Virus record (IMG/VR): IMGVR_UViG_3300033145_000568
Span: 1 to 61,649 of that record
Strand: one strand, 5' to 3'
Source of the DNA: a virus
Length of the DNA: 61,649 nucleotides
Position numbers and translations under genes: made by a program. This document shows positions 1-7,906 of the stretch, in pieces (positions within the stretch are counted from its first letter, which is position 1; each line of letters begins with the position of its first letter). The notes beneath the pieces were generated by a model. The model was not told the DNA's origin and did not search any database. It worked only from the letters and a program-made list of their open reading frames with translations.

Positions 1-114
1 ATAGATACCCGGAACCCCTGCCTGCCCTCTTTCTTCTACATCATCAGTCATGATAGCTCCTCTTTCTCTATATGTTCCGCAATCGCATCCTTGTATTCCT
101 GCGGTAACGCATCA
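1..114. repeat. Terminal direct repeat, left copy
   Basis: These 114 bases are identical to 61536-61649. The simplest reading is a circular or concatemeric genome cut at an arbitrary place by assembly, giving about 61,535 unique bases. Bases 1-51 are the first 17 codons of the gene annotated at 60783-61586, read on the minus strand. Confidence 0.95.
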
Positions 115-338
115 TACCATTCCATTATGAGCCGCAAACACTCTTGGAGGGCAGGCCGTAGCCACTTGATGATTTCTGCCCATGTTAGCATCGCATCCTT
201 GAATGCTGTACGGCTCGTTGCGATGAGTTCCTCTTCGGACATAGTATTGACTTGTTCTGGTAAAAGGGCAGGCAACCATTCGCTACCCGCTAGTTTGCGG
301 AGACCCGTGCGCATTTCGTCAATATCTTCCTTCTTCAT
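48..338 (-). CDS. Hypothetical protein (96 aa)
   Basis: Not recognised. A mostly helical, acidic protein ending EHIEKEELS. Its start overlaps the stop of the MazG-like gene (335-586) and its stop overlaps the start of the next gene across the circle join, so it belongs to one tightly coupled minus-strand operon with MazG-like, nuclease and replication genes. Confidence 0.7.
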   Translation of the reverse strand: MKKEDIDEMRTGLRKLAGSEWLPALLPEQVNTMSEEELIATSRTAFKDAMLTWAEIIKWLRPALQECLRLIMEWYDALPQEYKDAIAEHIEKEELS

Positions 339-586
339 CTGGATCCTCCTTTTTGAATCTGTTCCAGAATTGCCACAGCAACAGCTGCGACATCAATCGC
401 CTCATCCTCAATGTCGCACAAGTCAGAGGGTTTTAGTTTATCCTCCAGAACCGCTTTTGCCAATTCACCAAGCTCCTCCGCTAAAATCGTCACCCAAAAT
501 GGGAAAGAATGGGGCCTTTGTTTCCACTTAATGTCCTGCTCTTCTCGTTTATGCTGGATTCGTTTGAAAATCTCATTACGCAACAT
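335..586 (-). CDS. MazG-like NTP pyrophosphohydrolase
   Basis: 83 residues, short for the all-alpha NTP pyrophosphatase group. The first helix pair carries AEELGELAKA (residues 36-45), which matches the EExxE metal-binding helix, and a second acidic helix has DEAIDVAAV (near 60-68), matching the EAxD-type second half. Such phage proteins hydrolyse nucleoside triphosphates to monophosphates and are thought to adjust nucleotide pools or alarmones. It overlaps the nuclease gene upstream by one base and the next gene by ATGA. Family call is fairly secure; the substrate is unknown. Confidence 0.75.
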   Translation of the reverse strand: MLRNEIFKRIQHKREEQDIKWKQRPHSFPFWVTILAEELGELAKAVLEDKLKPSDLCDIEDEAIDVAAVAVAILEQIQKGGSR

Positions 587-993
587 TACTGTTCTTCCTC
601 CTTGTCTTTGCCAGAGCTCAACGCCTCTCGAAGGTCATTGATGCAACCCACTGGATTCTGTCTCAGCATTTCTCCAGTATATCGAAGGATTCGCCACCCC
701 AACAGAACAGCACGGTTAAGCTTTGCATAATCAGTGCTTTTTGTGTGCCTCCCAACTGCTACGTACCGCCGAAGTTTCTTTGACCACCGGACCATTTGAT
801 TTCCACCATCAATTTCTATCGCCAATTTACAATCGACCCATGCGTAGTCAAAGGTCCACATCCGTTCGCAGAATCTATAATTCCTGCGATAGGGAGGAAG
901 ATCAGACCCGATCTCTCGGATCCGCGCCGCGAACTCCCGCTCAAGTGCGCTCTGTACATAAGCATCCCTCGCTTTGCTAATCTTCTTCAACAT
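586..993 (-). CDS. Vsr/DUF559-like PD-(D/E)xK nuclease
   Basis: 135 residues. The core reads FDYAWVDCKLAIEIDGG (about residues 48-64), then GRH, then KLNRAVLLGWRILRYT, the order seen in Vsr/DUF559-type endonucleases, where the first D and the EIDG acidic pair bind metal and the GWxxLRxT strand closes the fold. In phages these act in DNA repair, junction processing or recombination. The operon context (MazG-like, DnaC-like) fits DNA metabolism. Exact substrate unknown. Confidence 0.75.
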   Translation of the reverse strand: MLKKISKARDAYVQSALEREFAARIREIGSDLPPYRRNYRFCERMWTFDYAWVDCKLAIEIDGGNQMVRWSKKLRRYVAVGRHTKSTDYAKLNRAVLLGWRILRYTGEMLRQNPVGCINDLREALSSGKDKEEEQ

Positions 994-1040
994 CTATGCC
1001 TCCCATTTTAAGACGGGGAAATCGGGGGACTCCCCCGCCT

Positions 1041-1136
1041 TGAGAACTCCGGTATCGATCCGTGCGCACCTGCCACAAGGAGGGAGGACAGGGTGTAAGG
1101 GTTTTGTAGCCCTCGCAGCACTCCACTTGAGTTCTC
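1041..1136 (-). ncRNA. Possible degenerate tRNA-like RNA
   Basis: The 156-base gap between two genes holds an RNA-like fold on the minus strand. An 8-bp terminal stem (GAGAACTC with GAGTTCTC) encloses a GAGGG/CCCTT hairpin with loop CTACAAAA and a long stretch where CACC and GGTG arms could form a variable stem. An ATCGATA loop sits where a T-loop would be, but its stem is only three pairs. It is not a convincing functional tRNA. It may be a decayed class II tRNA or a different structured RNA. Confidence 0.3.
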
Positions 1137-1149
1137 TGATAATCTCATC

Positions 1150-1491
1150 TTAACCCTTATATGGCACGAATGCTGGATACCATAGGTGGATACGCGAATG
1201 CCGTACTGGGTGTCGCCAGTATTGCCGGCGATCGTAAGCGTTCCCCCCAGGCCCATGAGCCCGTAGCCCTATGTTACCCACCAATCTTCGTCGCGGATGC
1301 CAACCAGCCAACCATAGCCGCACCACTAATGCAAACTCCCTGAACTGCAATCTAATGGCGTGTTTCAGATCCTGTATTGTAACACAGAATTCTGCCCAGC
1401 GTTCATCATCTTCGTCTACTTCCCGAAGACTAGAAAGCGAGCGCAATCGCTCGATTACCCTGACACTATGGGTTTTTCTGATCATTCTCAT
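1150..1491 (-). CDS. Hypothetical protein (113 aa)
   Basis: Start chosen at 1491 because GAGGAGG lies six bases upstream; an upstream in-frame start at 1506 has no such site. It overlaps the end of the 166-residue gene by 26 bases. The N-terminal 70 residues look like ordinary helical protein; the rest is rich in Arg, His and Trp and looks less natural, so a frameshift in the second half is possible. No family recognised. Confidence 0.5.
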   Translation of the reverse strand: MRMIRKTHSVRVIERLRSLSSLREVDEDDERWAEFCVTIQDLKHAIRLQFREFALVVRLWLAGWHPRRRLVGNIGLRAHGPGGNAYDRRQYWRHPVRHSRIHLWYPAFVPYKG

Positions 1492-1966
1492 TATTCCCCT
1501 CCTCAATTATTTTCGCTAACGCACTGGCAAGTTGGTTGGCCTCGTGATTTACAAGATACCACAACTGGTCCCATATTTTTCCAATCGTCATATTGCTACC
1601 AATCCCTATCGCCATAGCAATCCCAATCTCATTAACTTCATGCGTTAGTTTGCGCATGAACAGCCGGGACAATCCGCGCGCCTCGATCTCTTCCAATAGA
1701 CCATGCTTGCCATGCCAGAGGGCAATATCAGTATCAAAACAAGGTATTCTGTTTGATGCTTCCCCCACAGGCGAGCTCCAATAGAGCGCCCGATAAACTT
1801 CAGCAGCTGGAATCCTGTCCCCTTTCCCAAGATCGCGCTGGAGTTTGGTGTCATACCAAGGATCTTCACCGGATTCAAAATGAAATTCCAAGCCCTCGGG
1901 GTGCCAATTAGGATTTTCTGGTGGTTTCCATCCAGCCCACCCCGCTATCTTCTCATTGTCAGTCAT
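1466..1966 (-). CDS. Hypothetical protein (166 aa)
   Basis: The N-terminus (WAGWKPPENPNWHPEG, residues 10-25) resembles the aromatic opening found in many small phage proteins of unknown role that begin with a GWxW-type stretch. The C-terminal half is predicted helical. It overlaps the DnaC-like gene by ATGA. Function unknown. Confidence 0.65.
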   Translation of the reverse strand: MTDNEKIAGWAGWKPPENPNWHPEGLEFHFESGEDPWYDTKLQRDLGKGDRIPAAEVYRALYWSSPVGEASNRIPCFDTDIALWHGKHGLLEEIEARGLSRLFMRKLTHEVNEIGIAMAIGIGSNMTIGKIWDQLWYLVNHEANQLASALAKIIEEGNNENDQKNP

Positions 1967-2580
1967 CGTTCTTCCCCCCTCTTAATAGTCCGATAATCCT
2001 TGCCCTTCATTTCAATCTCCCTGCAGGTTTCCCACCACCTGGAGAAGGCCCGATCCGAATATTTCAGCTTCAATGCCTCAAGAGTAAGATTTGTCGAAAT
2101 CCCAAGTGGCAACATGGCATTGTAGCGAGCATTGAAAATGTGTGCTAAGTTCTCAACCGTGAAAGGCATTTCCCTCTCTTCCCCTAAGTCATCAAGCAAC
2201 AGAATATCAGCCTCACAGCATTCTGTTACAATGACATATGCACCGTGTCCCATGTTCTTCCGCATTGCATCTACAAGACCAAGAATCGGCCAATAAGCCA
2301 CGCAGTAACTTCGTGTCTCGTCTTTCAATTCTTCGTACAAAGGCGAAGCCTCGGTGATCCGTGGATTCAGCAATACAGTCCGTTTGCTGGCTTCTCTCGC
2401 CAATGCTGCAAATAAATGGGTCTTCCCTAGTCCAACAGGCCCATGCAAGATGACGCCCTTTGTGCCCGCTCTGGCTAGATCTTGGCAAGCCTCTCTCGCC
2501 TTTGGGTTACCAGGAGGAATCTTGTAGTTCTCAAAGGTAGCTTCTGCAAATCTCTTGCCAATGCCTGCGCCAATGATCAT
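1963..2580 (-). CDS. dnaC-like: DnaC-like helicase loader ATPase
   Basis: 205 residues, typical for phage DnaC/IstB-type loaders. Walker A is GPVGLGKTHL (about residues 46-55), Walker B is ILLLDDLGEE (about 125-134), and a sensor region with STNLTLE follows near residue 162. These AAA+ proteins load the replicative helicase onto the phage origin. No phage helicase or polymerase was found, so it probably recruits the host helicase. It follows the replisome-organiser-like and 154-residue genes in one operon with four-base overlaps. Confidence 0.88.
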   Translation of the reverse strand: MIIGAGIGKRFAEATFENYKIPPGNPKAREACQDLARAGTKGVILHGPVGLGKTHLFAALAREASKRTVLLNPRITEASPLYEELKDETRSYCVAYWPILGLVDAMRKNMGHGAYVIVTECCEADILLLDDLGEEREMPFTVENLAHIFNARYNAMLPLGISTNLTLEALKLKYSDRAFSRWWETCREIEMKGKDYRTIKRGEER

Positions 2581-3041
2581 TGCTCCTCCTTCAAAATATC
2601 ATTCTGATCCCCGGAGCCAATCTGAAACCGAGAATCTGCCAGGACTTCATAAAGCGTCTTGCCTTGAGTACTTAGCATATAGGGCAGAAAGACTTGTTCC
2701 ATTACCACCATCTCGGTATCCAGAAATGCCATTTGAGCTCTAATCCAATCCTTGACAATTCTCCAAGCCACCCTGAGTGCTTGCTCTTGAGTCACCAGCG
2801 AACGAGGGACACGCCTATCGCGTTCAAGCACAGCGAAAACTGGTTGCCAATCAACGGGAAGCTGGAATTGTATGGGCTCATCAGCTGGCCCATGAATGAC
2901 AAAAGCCAGAGAAACAATATAGCCGTTATCGTCATACTTCATCAAAATTCCCCGCGCTCCGTGCGTTGCAAGCATTGTCTGAATTTCAGAGACAGTCTTA
3001 TGCGTATTCACTTTTGTGGTGTAGTTTAGCAGTGGCATCAT
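2577..3041 (-). CDS. Conserved phage protein of unknown function (154 aa)
   Basis: The opening LLNYTTKVNTHKTVSEIQ and the later VAWRIVKDWIRAQMAF and EVFLPYML segments match a widespread phage protein that I know by pattern but not by function. It is usually coded near replication genes, as here between the initiator-like gene and the loader. Starts at either of two adjacent ATG codons behind GGGGAGG; ends in an ATGA overlap with the loader. Confidence 0.7.
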   Translation of the reverse strand: MMPLLNYTTKVNTHKTVSEIQTMLATHGARGILMKYDDNGYIVSLAFVIHGPADEPIQFQLPVDWQPVFAVLERDRRVPRSLVTQEQALRVAWRIVKDWIRAQMAFLDTEMVVMEQVFLPYMLSTQGKTLYEVLADSRFQIGSGDQNDILKEEQ

Positions 3042-4117
3042 TCCTCCCCTGTGTATTCACTTATAGGGCGCTGATTGATCAGCTGGCCTGTCTTCGCGCT
3101 GGTGGGATGTACTGCAGGATCCTCCCACCGCCGATCAGTTAGCCACCCTTGCGCCATCTTGGGAGTGCTGCCTTTCTGTCTGATCGAGGCCCTCAGCACA
3201 TTATATCTCTTGGCCCCGGCTATAATCTCAGCAAATAACTGATCTGCCATTGGGTTGAGCTTCACCCAAGAATCTGCTGCCGCTGCTTTCCCAGCTCGAC
3301 TACCAAAAGCATCCAAGAATTTCTCGAAGCGCTCCAAAATCTTGCCCTTGAGGATCTTGCCCTTGGCTGACTTGTATGATTTTGCTGTAGCCTGCGAATC
3401 CGTTTTTGGAGAAAGTTCTTCTTCTTTTTCTTCTTCTTTTTCTTCTTTTATCTCTTTACTGTTACTGTTACTGCTACTGCTACTGGGTCCTACGAACCCC
3501 CTTCGACCCCTCTTCGATGGTTCCTGAGAAGGTTTCTTGATACCTTTCTTGATACGTCCCTTTGGCTTATCCGCAAAGGGAGCAATCCTATCCCAAAAGC
3601 GAGCTTTAAGATCTCTGTTCTTCTGTTCTGCAAGCGGGTTTAGGAGTCCTGCGAACAACCACCCCGGCTTGCCTCCAAGAATGATCTCTAAGTAGTCTCG
3701 AAGTTCTGCAAAAATTGTTGAGCGGGGCAATTCTTCACACGATTCTATCCAACCGTTTAGCTGATTTGGATTATCTGGCCGATTGTAAATAAGGTAATTT
3801 TTTACAATAATGAGATGGTTATCACGAAGCACTAAAGAGCCCTCCTGGGAGCCCTCCTGTAAACCTTTCTTGAAACCTTCCAAAATGCTTTCTGACGACT
3901 CGATCTCGCCGGATTCTCTGAAACACACAGGACAAATCTGATCATTATAATATCCAAGCAATGAATCCATTAACTGCGAGGAGAATACCCCAGCTCCTAG
4001 AGGGGTCATTGCTGGATGAGTTAGAAGAGCAAACCATGCTAGTTTCTGCATTACAGAGAAAGATGAAAACTTCTCGTCATTCCATATTCGGGGATCAATC
4101 TTACGGTATCTGCTCAT
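3038..4117 (-). CDS. Replisome organiser / replication initiator-like protein
   Basis: 359 residues from the start at 4117, which overlaps the previous stop as ATGA and has AGGAG eight bases upstream; an ORF extension to 4150 is unlikely. The N-terminal 130 residues (YRKIDPRIWNDEKFSSF onward) match the winged-helix-like N-terminal domain of phage replisome organisers. A linker near residues 195-245 is rich in Ser/Asn then Lys/Glu (EEKEEEKEEE). The C-terminal ~100 residues contain a WVKLNP/KRY segment like a DnaD-type or helical tail. Such proteins bind the phage origin and bring in the loader coded next door. Confidence 0.75.
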   Translation of the reverse strand: MSRYRKIDPRIWNDEKFSSFSVMQKLAWFALLTHPAMTPLGAGVFSSQLMDSLLGYYNDQICPVCFRESGEIESSESILEGFKKGLQEGSQEGSLVLRDNHLIIVKNYLIYNRPDNPNQLNGWIESCEELPRSTIFAELRDYLEIILGGKPGWLFAGLLNPLAEQKNRDLKARFWDRIAPFADKPKGRIKKGIKKPSQEPSKRGRRGFVGPSSSSSNSNSKEIKEEKEEEKEEELSPKTDSQATAKSYKSAKGKILKGKILERFEKFLDAFGSRAGKAAAADSWVKLNPMADQLFAEIIAGAKRYNVLRASIRQKGSTPKMAQGWLTDRRWEDPAVHPTSAKTGQLINQRPISEYTGEE

Positions 4118-4386
4118 GACATCAACTCCTGCACTTTTGGAGTTAGCCAAAGCCTGCGGTTGGTGTAAGAGGAGTCCTGTTGATCTACTTCGCGTATGAG
4201 GTACCCAGATTGAACGAGTCGCCCAATCTCTTGGTGTAGCCGGATTTTTTTTACACCCGAACAGATCCTGGCAAGGGCTGCGTTGGTCATGCGGCAGCAG
4301 CCATCATCATCAAGATGACGCGCTATCTGTTGGATGATAATCTTCTGGAAACCAGTTATTGTTTCGCTTGTTGGTGAATCTTTCAT
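4114..4386 (-). CDS. Winged-helix DNA-binding protein
   Basis: 90 residues from ATG 4386 (GGAGG seven bases upstream). Pattern of a small winged helix: a first helix (FQKIIIQQIARHL), a helix-turn-helix with TNAALARIC and IRLHQEIGRLVQSGYL, then a wing region IREVDQQDSSYTNRRLWL. First gene of the replication operon, directly behind a promoter and a folded leader, so it could be an operon regulator or an accessory replication factor. Confidence 0.7.
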   Translation of the reverse strand: MKDSPTSETITGFQKIIIQQIARHLDDDGCCRMTNAALARICSGVKKIRLHQEIGRLVQSGYLIREVDQQDSSYTNRRLWLTPKVQELMS

Positions 4387-4423
4387 GCCCAAGCCTCCAC
4401 AAGGATAGGATGTGATGGGTTTA

Positions 4424-4466
4424 GAACCGCCTTGCGGCGATCCACCCGTGGGATGGTATCCGGTTC
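4424..4466 (-). ncRNA. Three-way-junction RNA leader of replication operon
   Basis: On the minus strand GAACC (4466-4462) pairs with GGTTC (4428-4424), enclosing two hairpins: CCATCC/GGGTGG with loop CAC, and CGCC/GGCG with a GCAA (GNRA) tetraloop. It lies about ten bases after the expected transcription start and some 40 bases before the first start codon. No known riboswitch class was recognised. Confidence 0.5.
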
Positions 4467-4483
4467 ATCCCCCACCAGCAATC

Positions 4484-4512
4484 AGTATAGCAAGATCGTT
4501 TCTGAAAAGCAA
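4484..4512 (-). promoter_or_regulatory. Leftward sigma-70-type promoter
   Basis: On the minus strand TTGCTT (-35, 4512-4507), 17-base spacer ending in TTGC, then TATACT (-10, 4489-4484), with an extended TGC before the -10. The same -10 region occurs in three other leftward promoters. It would drive the winged-helix, initiator and loader genes. Confidence 0.75.
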
Positions 4513-4531
4513 ATTCATCAGATCTTGCCTC

Positions 4532-4747
4532 TTATGTTTCTGAAAGCACTATCCCGATTCCAGGATAGTAGATATTCCTTAGCACCGTCTTGCCATAATT
4601 GTACTTAACCGCCCCAATTGCAAAGTTCTCGGCGCGATCATTTCTCTCACTGATGAGCCATTCTGCCACTGTCTTCACTTCGCCGTCAACATGGCTTTTC
4701 ATCTTCATATCCGCAGGAAACTTCTCCAATGCTTCTGTAAGTGTCAT
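4532..4747 (-). CDS. Hypothetical protein (71 aa)
   Basis: Starts at ATG 4747, overlapping the previous stop by one base, with AAGGGGAAG upstream. LTEALEKFPADMKMKSHVDG suggests a small phage protein of mixed fold; no family recognised. The operon promoter at 4484-4512 lies just inside the gap downstream of it. Confidence 0.6.
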   Translation of the reverse strand: MTLTEALEKFPADMKMKSHVDGEVKTVAEWLISERNDRAENFAIGAVKYNYGKTVLRNIYYPGIGIVLSET

Positions 4748-5016
4748 CAATCTTCCCCTTCATCCAAACAGATCACAACCCTGAATCGCTTACTTGAACC
4801 CCGCAAGAGGATCGGATATAGAGGAATGCCAAAAACCATCACGCGCTCCTTGTTGGGATCAATCCCCCAGAGGCTTTCACCCATTGGAGCCGATTCCTTC
4901 ATCAGTGCCCGGCCACATTCACAAGTGCAATAGATAGCTGTTGGGGGCATGCCGTAGCGTCGTCTTATTTGCTGCATCTCGTTATAGATATCATCCGCAA
5001 TGTGTGTCTTTGCCAT
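4747..5016 (-). CDS. Hypothetical protein with CTCECG motif (89 aa)
   Basis: Start at 5016 is favoured by GGAGGTG six bases upstream; the longer reading to 5043 runs back through the previous gene. A CTCECG stretch near residue 41 could bind a metal with another ligand, but only two cysteines lie close together. The rest is a short mixed alpha/beta protein. Not recognised. Confidence 0.6.
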   Translation of the reverse strand: MAKTHIADDIYNEMQQIRRRYGMPPTAIYCTCECGRALMKESAPMGESLWGIDPNKERVMVFGIPLYPILLRGSSKRFRVVICLDEGED

Positions 5017-5017
5017 C

Positions 5018-5668
5018 TCACACCTCCATCTTCTTAAATGCATCTACCCACACCCATTGCGGCACGTCCCAGCCGTAGCCGCGTTTTGCGTTTATTGAAT
5101 CCCAAAGAGCAGTGAAAAGCTCTTTTGCTGTAAATTTGTGCCCCATGCTAGATGATCCAGTTATCACTCCCTCTATTAGCGCATCTTCCTCGCTAATTTC
5201 CTGTAGCTTCTCAACGCGGATGTCGGTGGTCCTGCAAACTGTCCGCGCCGCTTCTGTCGGCATATGGATCGGGCTCAACTGGTTGCGCTTCCAGCGCCAC
5301 TTGAGGTGCTTGCCAGTGATGAGACTGATCACAGGGACGTCGAGACACGGGCTGACATCATCACGATAGTAAGCCATCCCATCCATGCCCGCGACTAACG
5401 GCTCGGTCATGCAGCGCACATCGCCAGGCTTGCCGTAAGGACATTTTATAGCGTCGGGAAGAATGCACCCATCTTCGTGCTCCCCAAAATATGCCACAAT
5501 ATATTCAGAGTTTCTTCCTATAAATTGGAAGGGAAGCTTGGGCTGCGGGTCTATCACCCGCCGTGTTTGTGTCTTCCGATCATCGCGGATCGCTTGCCTG
5601 TTGTCCGCCGTGAACAGCGGCATCCGTCCGACTATCGGGATACCGTGATAGCGGATCGTGTCCTTCAT
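5018..5668 (-). CDS. ASCH-like phage protein (216 aa)
   Basis: Contains the order of motifs seen in a common phage protein related to the ASCH fold: KTQTRRVIDPQP near residue 32, CPYGKPGDVRCMTEP near 77, RWKRNQLSPIHMP near 129, AARTVCRTTDIRVEKLQEIS and then EDALIEG, finishing FTALWDSIN and WVWVDAF. ASCH domains are thought to bind RNA or nucleotides. It overlaps the next upstream gene by ATGA. Confidence 0.75.
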   Translation of the reverse strand: MKDTIRYHGIPIVGRMPLFTADNRQAIRDDRKTQTRRVIDPQPKLPFQFIGRNSEYIVAYFGEHEDGCILPDAIKCPYGKPGDVRCMTEPLVAGMDGMAYYRDDVSPCLDVPVISLITGKHLKWRWKRNQLSPIHMPTEAARTVCRTTDIRVEKLQEISEEDALIEGVITGSSSMGHKFTAKELFTALWDSINAKRGYGWDVPQWVWVDAFKKMEV

Positions 5669-5850
5669 CGCGGCTTCCTGACATCCACAAGGGCCATCGT
5701 TAGATCCATGCTTGCGCGTTTTGCTGCACCGGATTCCCTGCAGCCATATTGAGCATATTTGTCATCCTTCTCCCGCTCAAGATAAGCCTGTCCTTTTGAG
5801 AGAAACCGCTTGGCTTCTTTCATGGCTGTAATTAATGCAAGCTTGTTCAT
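5665..5850 (-). CDS. Hypothetical protein (61 aa)
   Basis: A small basic helical protein (LITAMKEAKRFLSKGQAYLE). Similar short proteins made of one helical hairpin are common in phage early regions. Its stop overlaps the ASCH-like start. Function unknown. Confidence 0.6.
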   Translation of the reverse strand: MNKLALITAMKEAKRFLSKGQAYLEREKDDKYAQYGCRESGAAKRASMDLTMALVDVRKPR

Positions 5851-5872
5851 TTCCTCTTCCTCCTTTTCTTAT

Positions 5873-6082
5873 TCAGGATGCTTGTTCGTCAACAAAGGCA
5901 GCGAGCCTTTCGAGAAACTGAAGGGTAAATGATTTTCCTACCCTTTCAGGATCCTCCTTGCAGCGTTCTTTCATGCCTTTACGAGAAACAAAATCATTCT
6001 CTTTGTCACCCATATCCCTGGCCCATTTGGTGAATACACCGTCAAGCTCTTGTGTGCTTACTACAATTTCTTTAATTTTCAT
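5873..6082 (-). CDS. Hypothetical protein (69 aa)
   Basis: Start at 6082 with GGAG seven bases upstream. Mixed charged protein with a C-terminal amphipathic helix (TLQFLERLAAFVDEQ). It is the first clear gene after the lysis/export region and the hairpin at 6144-6164, so it may begin a new transcription unit, though no good promoter was seen. Confidence 0.55.
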   Translation of the reverse strand: MKIKEIVVSTQELDGVFTKWARDMGDKENDFVSRKGMKERCKEDPERVGKSFTLQFLERLAAFVDEQAS

Positions 6083-6143
6083 TATCAGTCTCCGTATCCG
6101 TAGCTGCTTGCATTACGTCCATCGCAAGATTGATAAAGCGGAA

Positions 6144-6164
6144 GGCCTGCGAACGCCGCAGGCC
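6144..6164 (-). terminator. Putative terminator after the exported-protein genes
   Basis: Perfect 8-bp stem GGCCTGCG/CGCAGGCC with a five-base loop. On the minus strand it is followed by TTCCGCTTTATC, only moderately T-rich. It lies 45 bases after the lipoprotein stop, which suits the end of the structural/lysis transcript. Confidence 0.45.
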
Positions 6165-6208
6165 CTCCTCCTGAAGGGAGTACGACCTTGAAACGTACCC
6201 CTTGTATG

Positions 6209-7270
6209 CTAATAGATGTTGCATCCTGGATCTGGCCCGGTTGGGATTGTCCATGACTTGGTTGTCTCGCCGCCGTCTTGGTCTTGCCAGGTCTCTGTGA
6301 TCGTGGTTTCGGTTGCCGGCTGGCGCACTTTAGACCAGTCGATCGAGCAGTTAGTGCCATTGCCGGGGTAGCCGCTTTCGCCATAGCCCGGCGGAGAGAA
6401 GGGCAGGCCTGTGCCATACACAATTTCGTCAGGCTTTTTCTTCCAGTATTCTTTCCATCCACTACCGCTCAAGCCAGGCTCGTGGTTTTTGTGTGCCTGG
6501 TCAGGATCGGCCTCAATCTTCTTTTTGCACTGATACACCGCCCCGCCCCAGTTCACCACAGCATCCACTGCGTATGCTCGTCCTTTGTGCCACAAGGGGT
6601 GGATATTGAATGCAGTATCGACTGGACCTGTCCACGTAGAATGGAACACGAACGCATTCTCGATTAGCCGATGGTTACGGTCGAAGGCATGGTAGATCCC
6701 AGGCCCCGCATAAGGCGGGCAAAAAACTGTGTCCTCCTCGCCCTTGCGTGCAACCTGGACATGCACATCAACCAGCGTTACTGGGCCGCCCTCTGGGTCA
6801 TAGACATCGGGATTGTCGCAGATATACCGATGGCGTGGATGCAGGTACCAGAGATCGTCGAGGCCATTGAGCCGCAGCCTGCCGACGACTGGCGGCTTGT
6901 TGTCGAGGGCGATGTAGAACTGCGCTCTTTGCGTTGCATATCCAGGACGTTCCCAAACTACTTCTCCTTCGCAGGGTAGACTGTAGAGGGTCAACGGCTT
7001 GATATTGGAGCCTTGAGTGTACGTATGGCCCCCCACAGTGATTGTATATTGCCCCTCAGTGACGCCGCTGGCGGTAATGGTAACATCCAGCGGGGGATAC
7101 CCACTCGGTGGATTTACAACCACTGTCAGTTGATTGCCAGGCCCTGGAGTTACCCCTCCTCCAAGACCAAGATCGACCAGGCATCCACTGAAGGATGCCA
7201 AGATGAGTAACAAACCTAACCCGAAGAGGACTATCTTAACATTGTGCTTGTTCATCAGATGCTTTTTCAT
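6209..7270 (-). CDS. Predicted lipoprotein with carbohydrate-binding-like module
   Basis: 353 residues from ATG 7270 (an ATG two codons earlier is also possible; AGGGGGG lies just upstream). A Lys-rich start and the hydrophobic run IVLFGLGLLLILASFSGC form a type II signal peptide with a cysteine at a relaxed lipobox. A PPSGYPPLDVTITASG segment follows, like a PKD/immunoglobulin-type domain. Near residue 255 WGGAVYQCKKK and a later WKEYW match the pattern of chitin-binding-type modules also seen in other proteins of this phage. Lipoprotein export by a phage suggests host-surface modification, for example superinfection exclusion (inference). Confidence 0.7.
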   Translation of the reverse strand: MKKHLMNKHNVKIVLFGLGLLLILASFSGCLVDLGLGGGVTPGPGNQLTVVVNPPSGYPPLDVTITASGVTEGQYTITVGGHTYTQGSNIKPLTLYSLPCEGEVVWERPGYATQRAQFYIALDNKPPVVGRLRLNGLDDLWYLHPRHRYICDNPDVYDPEGGPVTLVDVHVQVARKGEEDTVFCPPYAGPGIYHAFDRNHRLIENAFVFHSTWTGPVDTAFNIHPLWHKGRAYAVDAVVNWGGAVYQCKKKIEADPDQAHKNHEPGLSGSGWKEYWKKKPDEIVYGTGLPFSPPGYGESGYPGNGTNCSIDWSKVRQPATETTITETWQDQDGGETTKSWTIPTGPDPGCNIY

Positions 7271-7382
7271 TTTCATAACCCCCCTGACATAGTTTGGACA
7301 ACTGCCCCGCCCCGCTTTCACAGGACGGGGGTAGTAAGGAGGTAGAACACCCCGCGAGAATCACAGGGCGTCTACTCAGTGC

Positions 7383-7877
7383 TTATAGATCCCAGTGAAC
7401 ATCAATCCCGAAGAACAAGATGGGTTTCCACCGTTGTCCACCTGCGTAGCCAAGATTGAGTCCCCCCCAAATCTCAACTGGATCGAGTGCGCCGACAATC
7501 TTAGCTTCAATGCTGGATGCATTCGTTACCTTGAGATTGTGCGGATAGTTCTCTGGATTAACCACTATGAGTGAAGCAAACTCGCCCCTCACAGCACCAA
7601 AATCAATATCCAGATCAAGAGCCACATTCCAAGTATTCTCCGGGTTTAGCTCTGCGAGAATGTTATCGAATCCAAAGGAGAAATCCCCACCGAACGAAGG
7701 CCCGGTGAAAACATCACCAACAGTTGTCTCCCAGTCAACGCCCAGCGTTAGGGCGGGTGCAAGTGGTTCAACCATGGTCCCTCTGTTTTCGAGAATGAAG
7801 TATGGCCCTGCGGCAAACGCCAGGGCCGCGATTGCGGTCAATATTACAAGAGCTAAAGCTAGTATTCGTTTCTTCAT
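7383..7877 (-). CDS. Exported beta-rich protein, outer-membrane-protein-like
   Basis: 164 residues. The first 22 form a clear signal peptide (MKKRILALALVILTAI, then ALAFA-AG as a cleavage site). The mature part shows alternating polar/hydrophobic strands such as LTLGVDWETTVG, GGDFSFGFDN and VALDLDIDFG, and the chain ends LFFGIDVHWDL, close to the C-terminal aromatic strand signal of outer-membrane barrels though the final residue is Leu. Too short for a large barrel. It sits between a holin-like gene and a lipoprotein gene. Not a recognised phage family. Confidence 0.65.
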   Translation of the reverse strand: MKKRILALALVILTAIAALAFAAGPYFILENRGTMVEPLAPALTLGVDWETTVGDVFTGPSFGGDFSFGFDNILAELNPENTWNVALDLDIDFGAVRGEFASLIVVNPENYPHNLKVTNASSIEAKIVGALDPVEIWGGLNLGYAGGQRWKPILFFGIDVHWDL

Positions 7878-7906
7878 GTCAAACCTCCGTTAGTTATTTG
7901 ACGTAC

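Noticed and set aside
3255-3527. Plus-strand frame with long Leu and Ser runs
   Set aside because: Shadow of the Ser/Asn and Glu/Lys linker of the initiator-like gene on the other strand.
6072-6254. 60-codon minus-strand reading frame
   Set aside because: No ribosome site for any start, and it spans the perfect 8-bp terminator-like hairpin at 6144-6164 and overlaps genes at both ends. The end looks protein-like, so it is kept only as a doubt.
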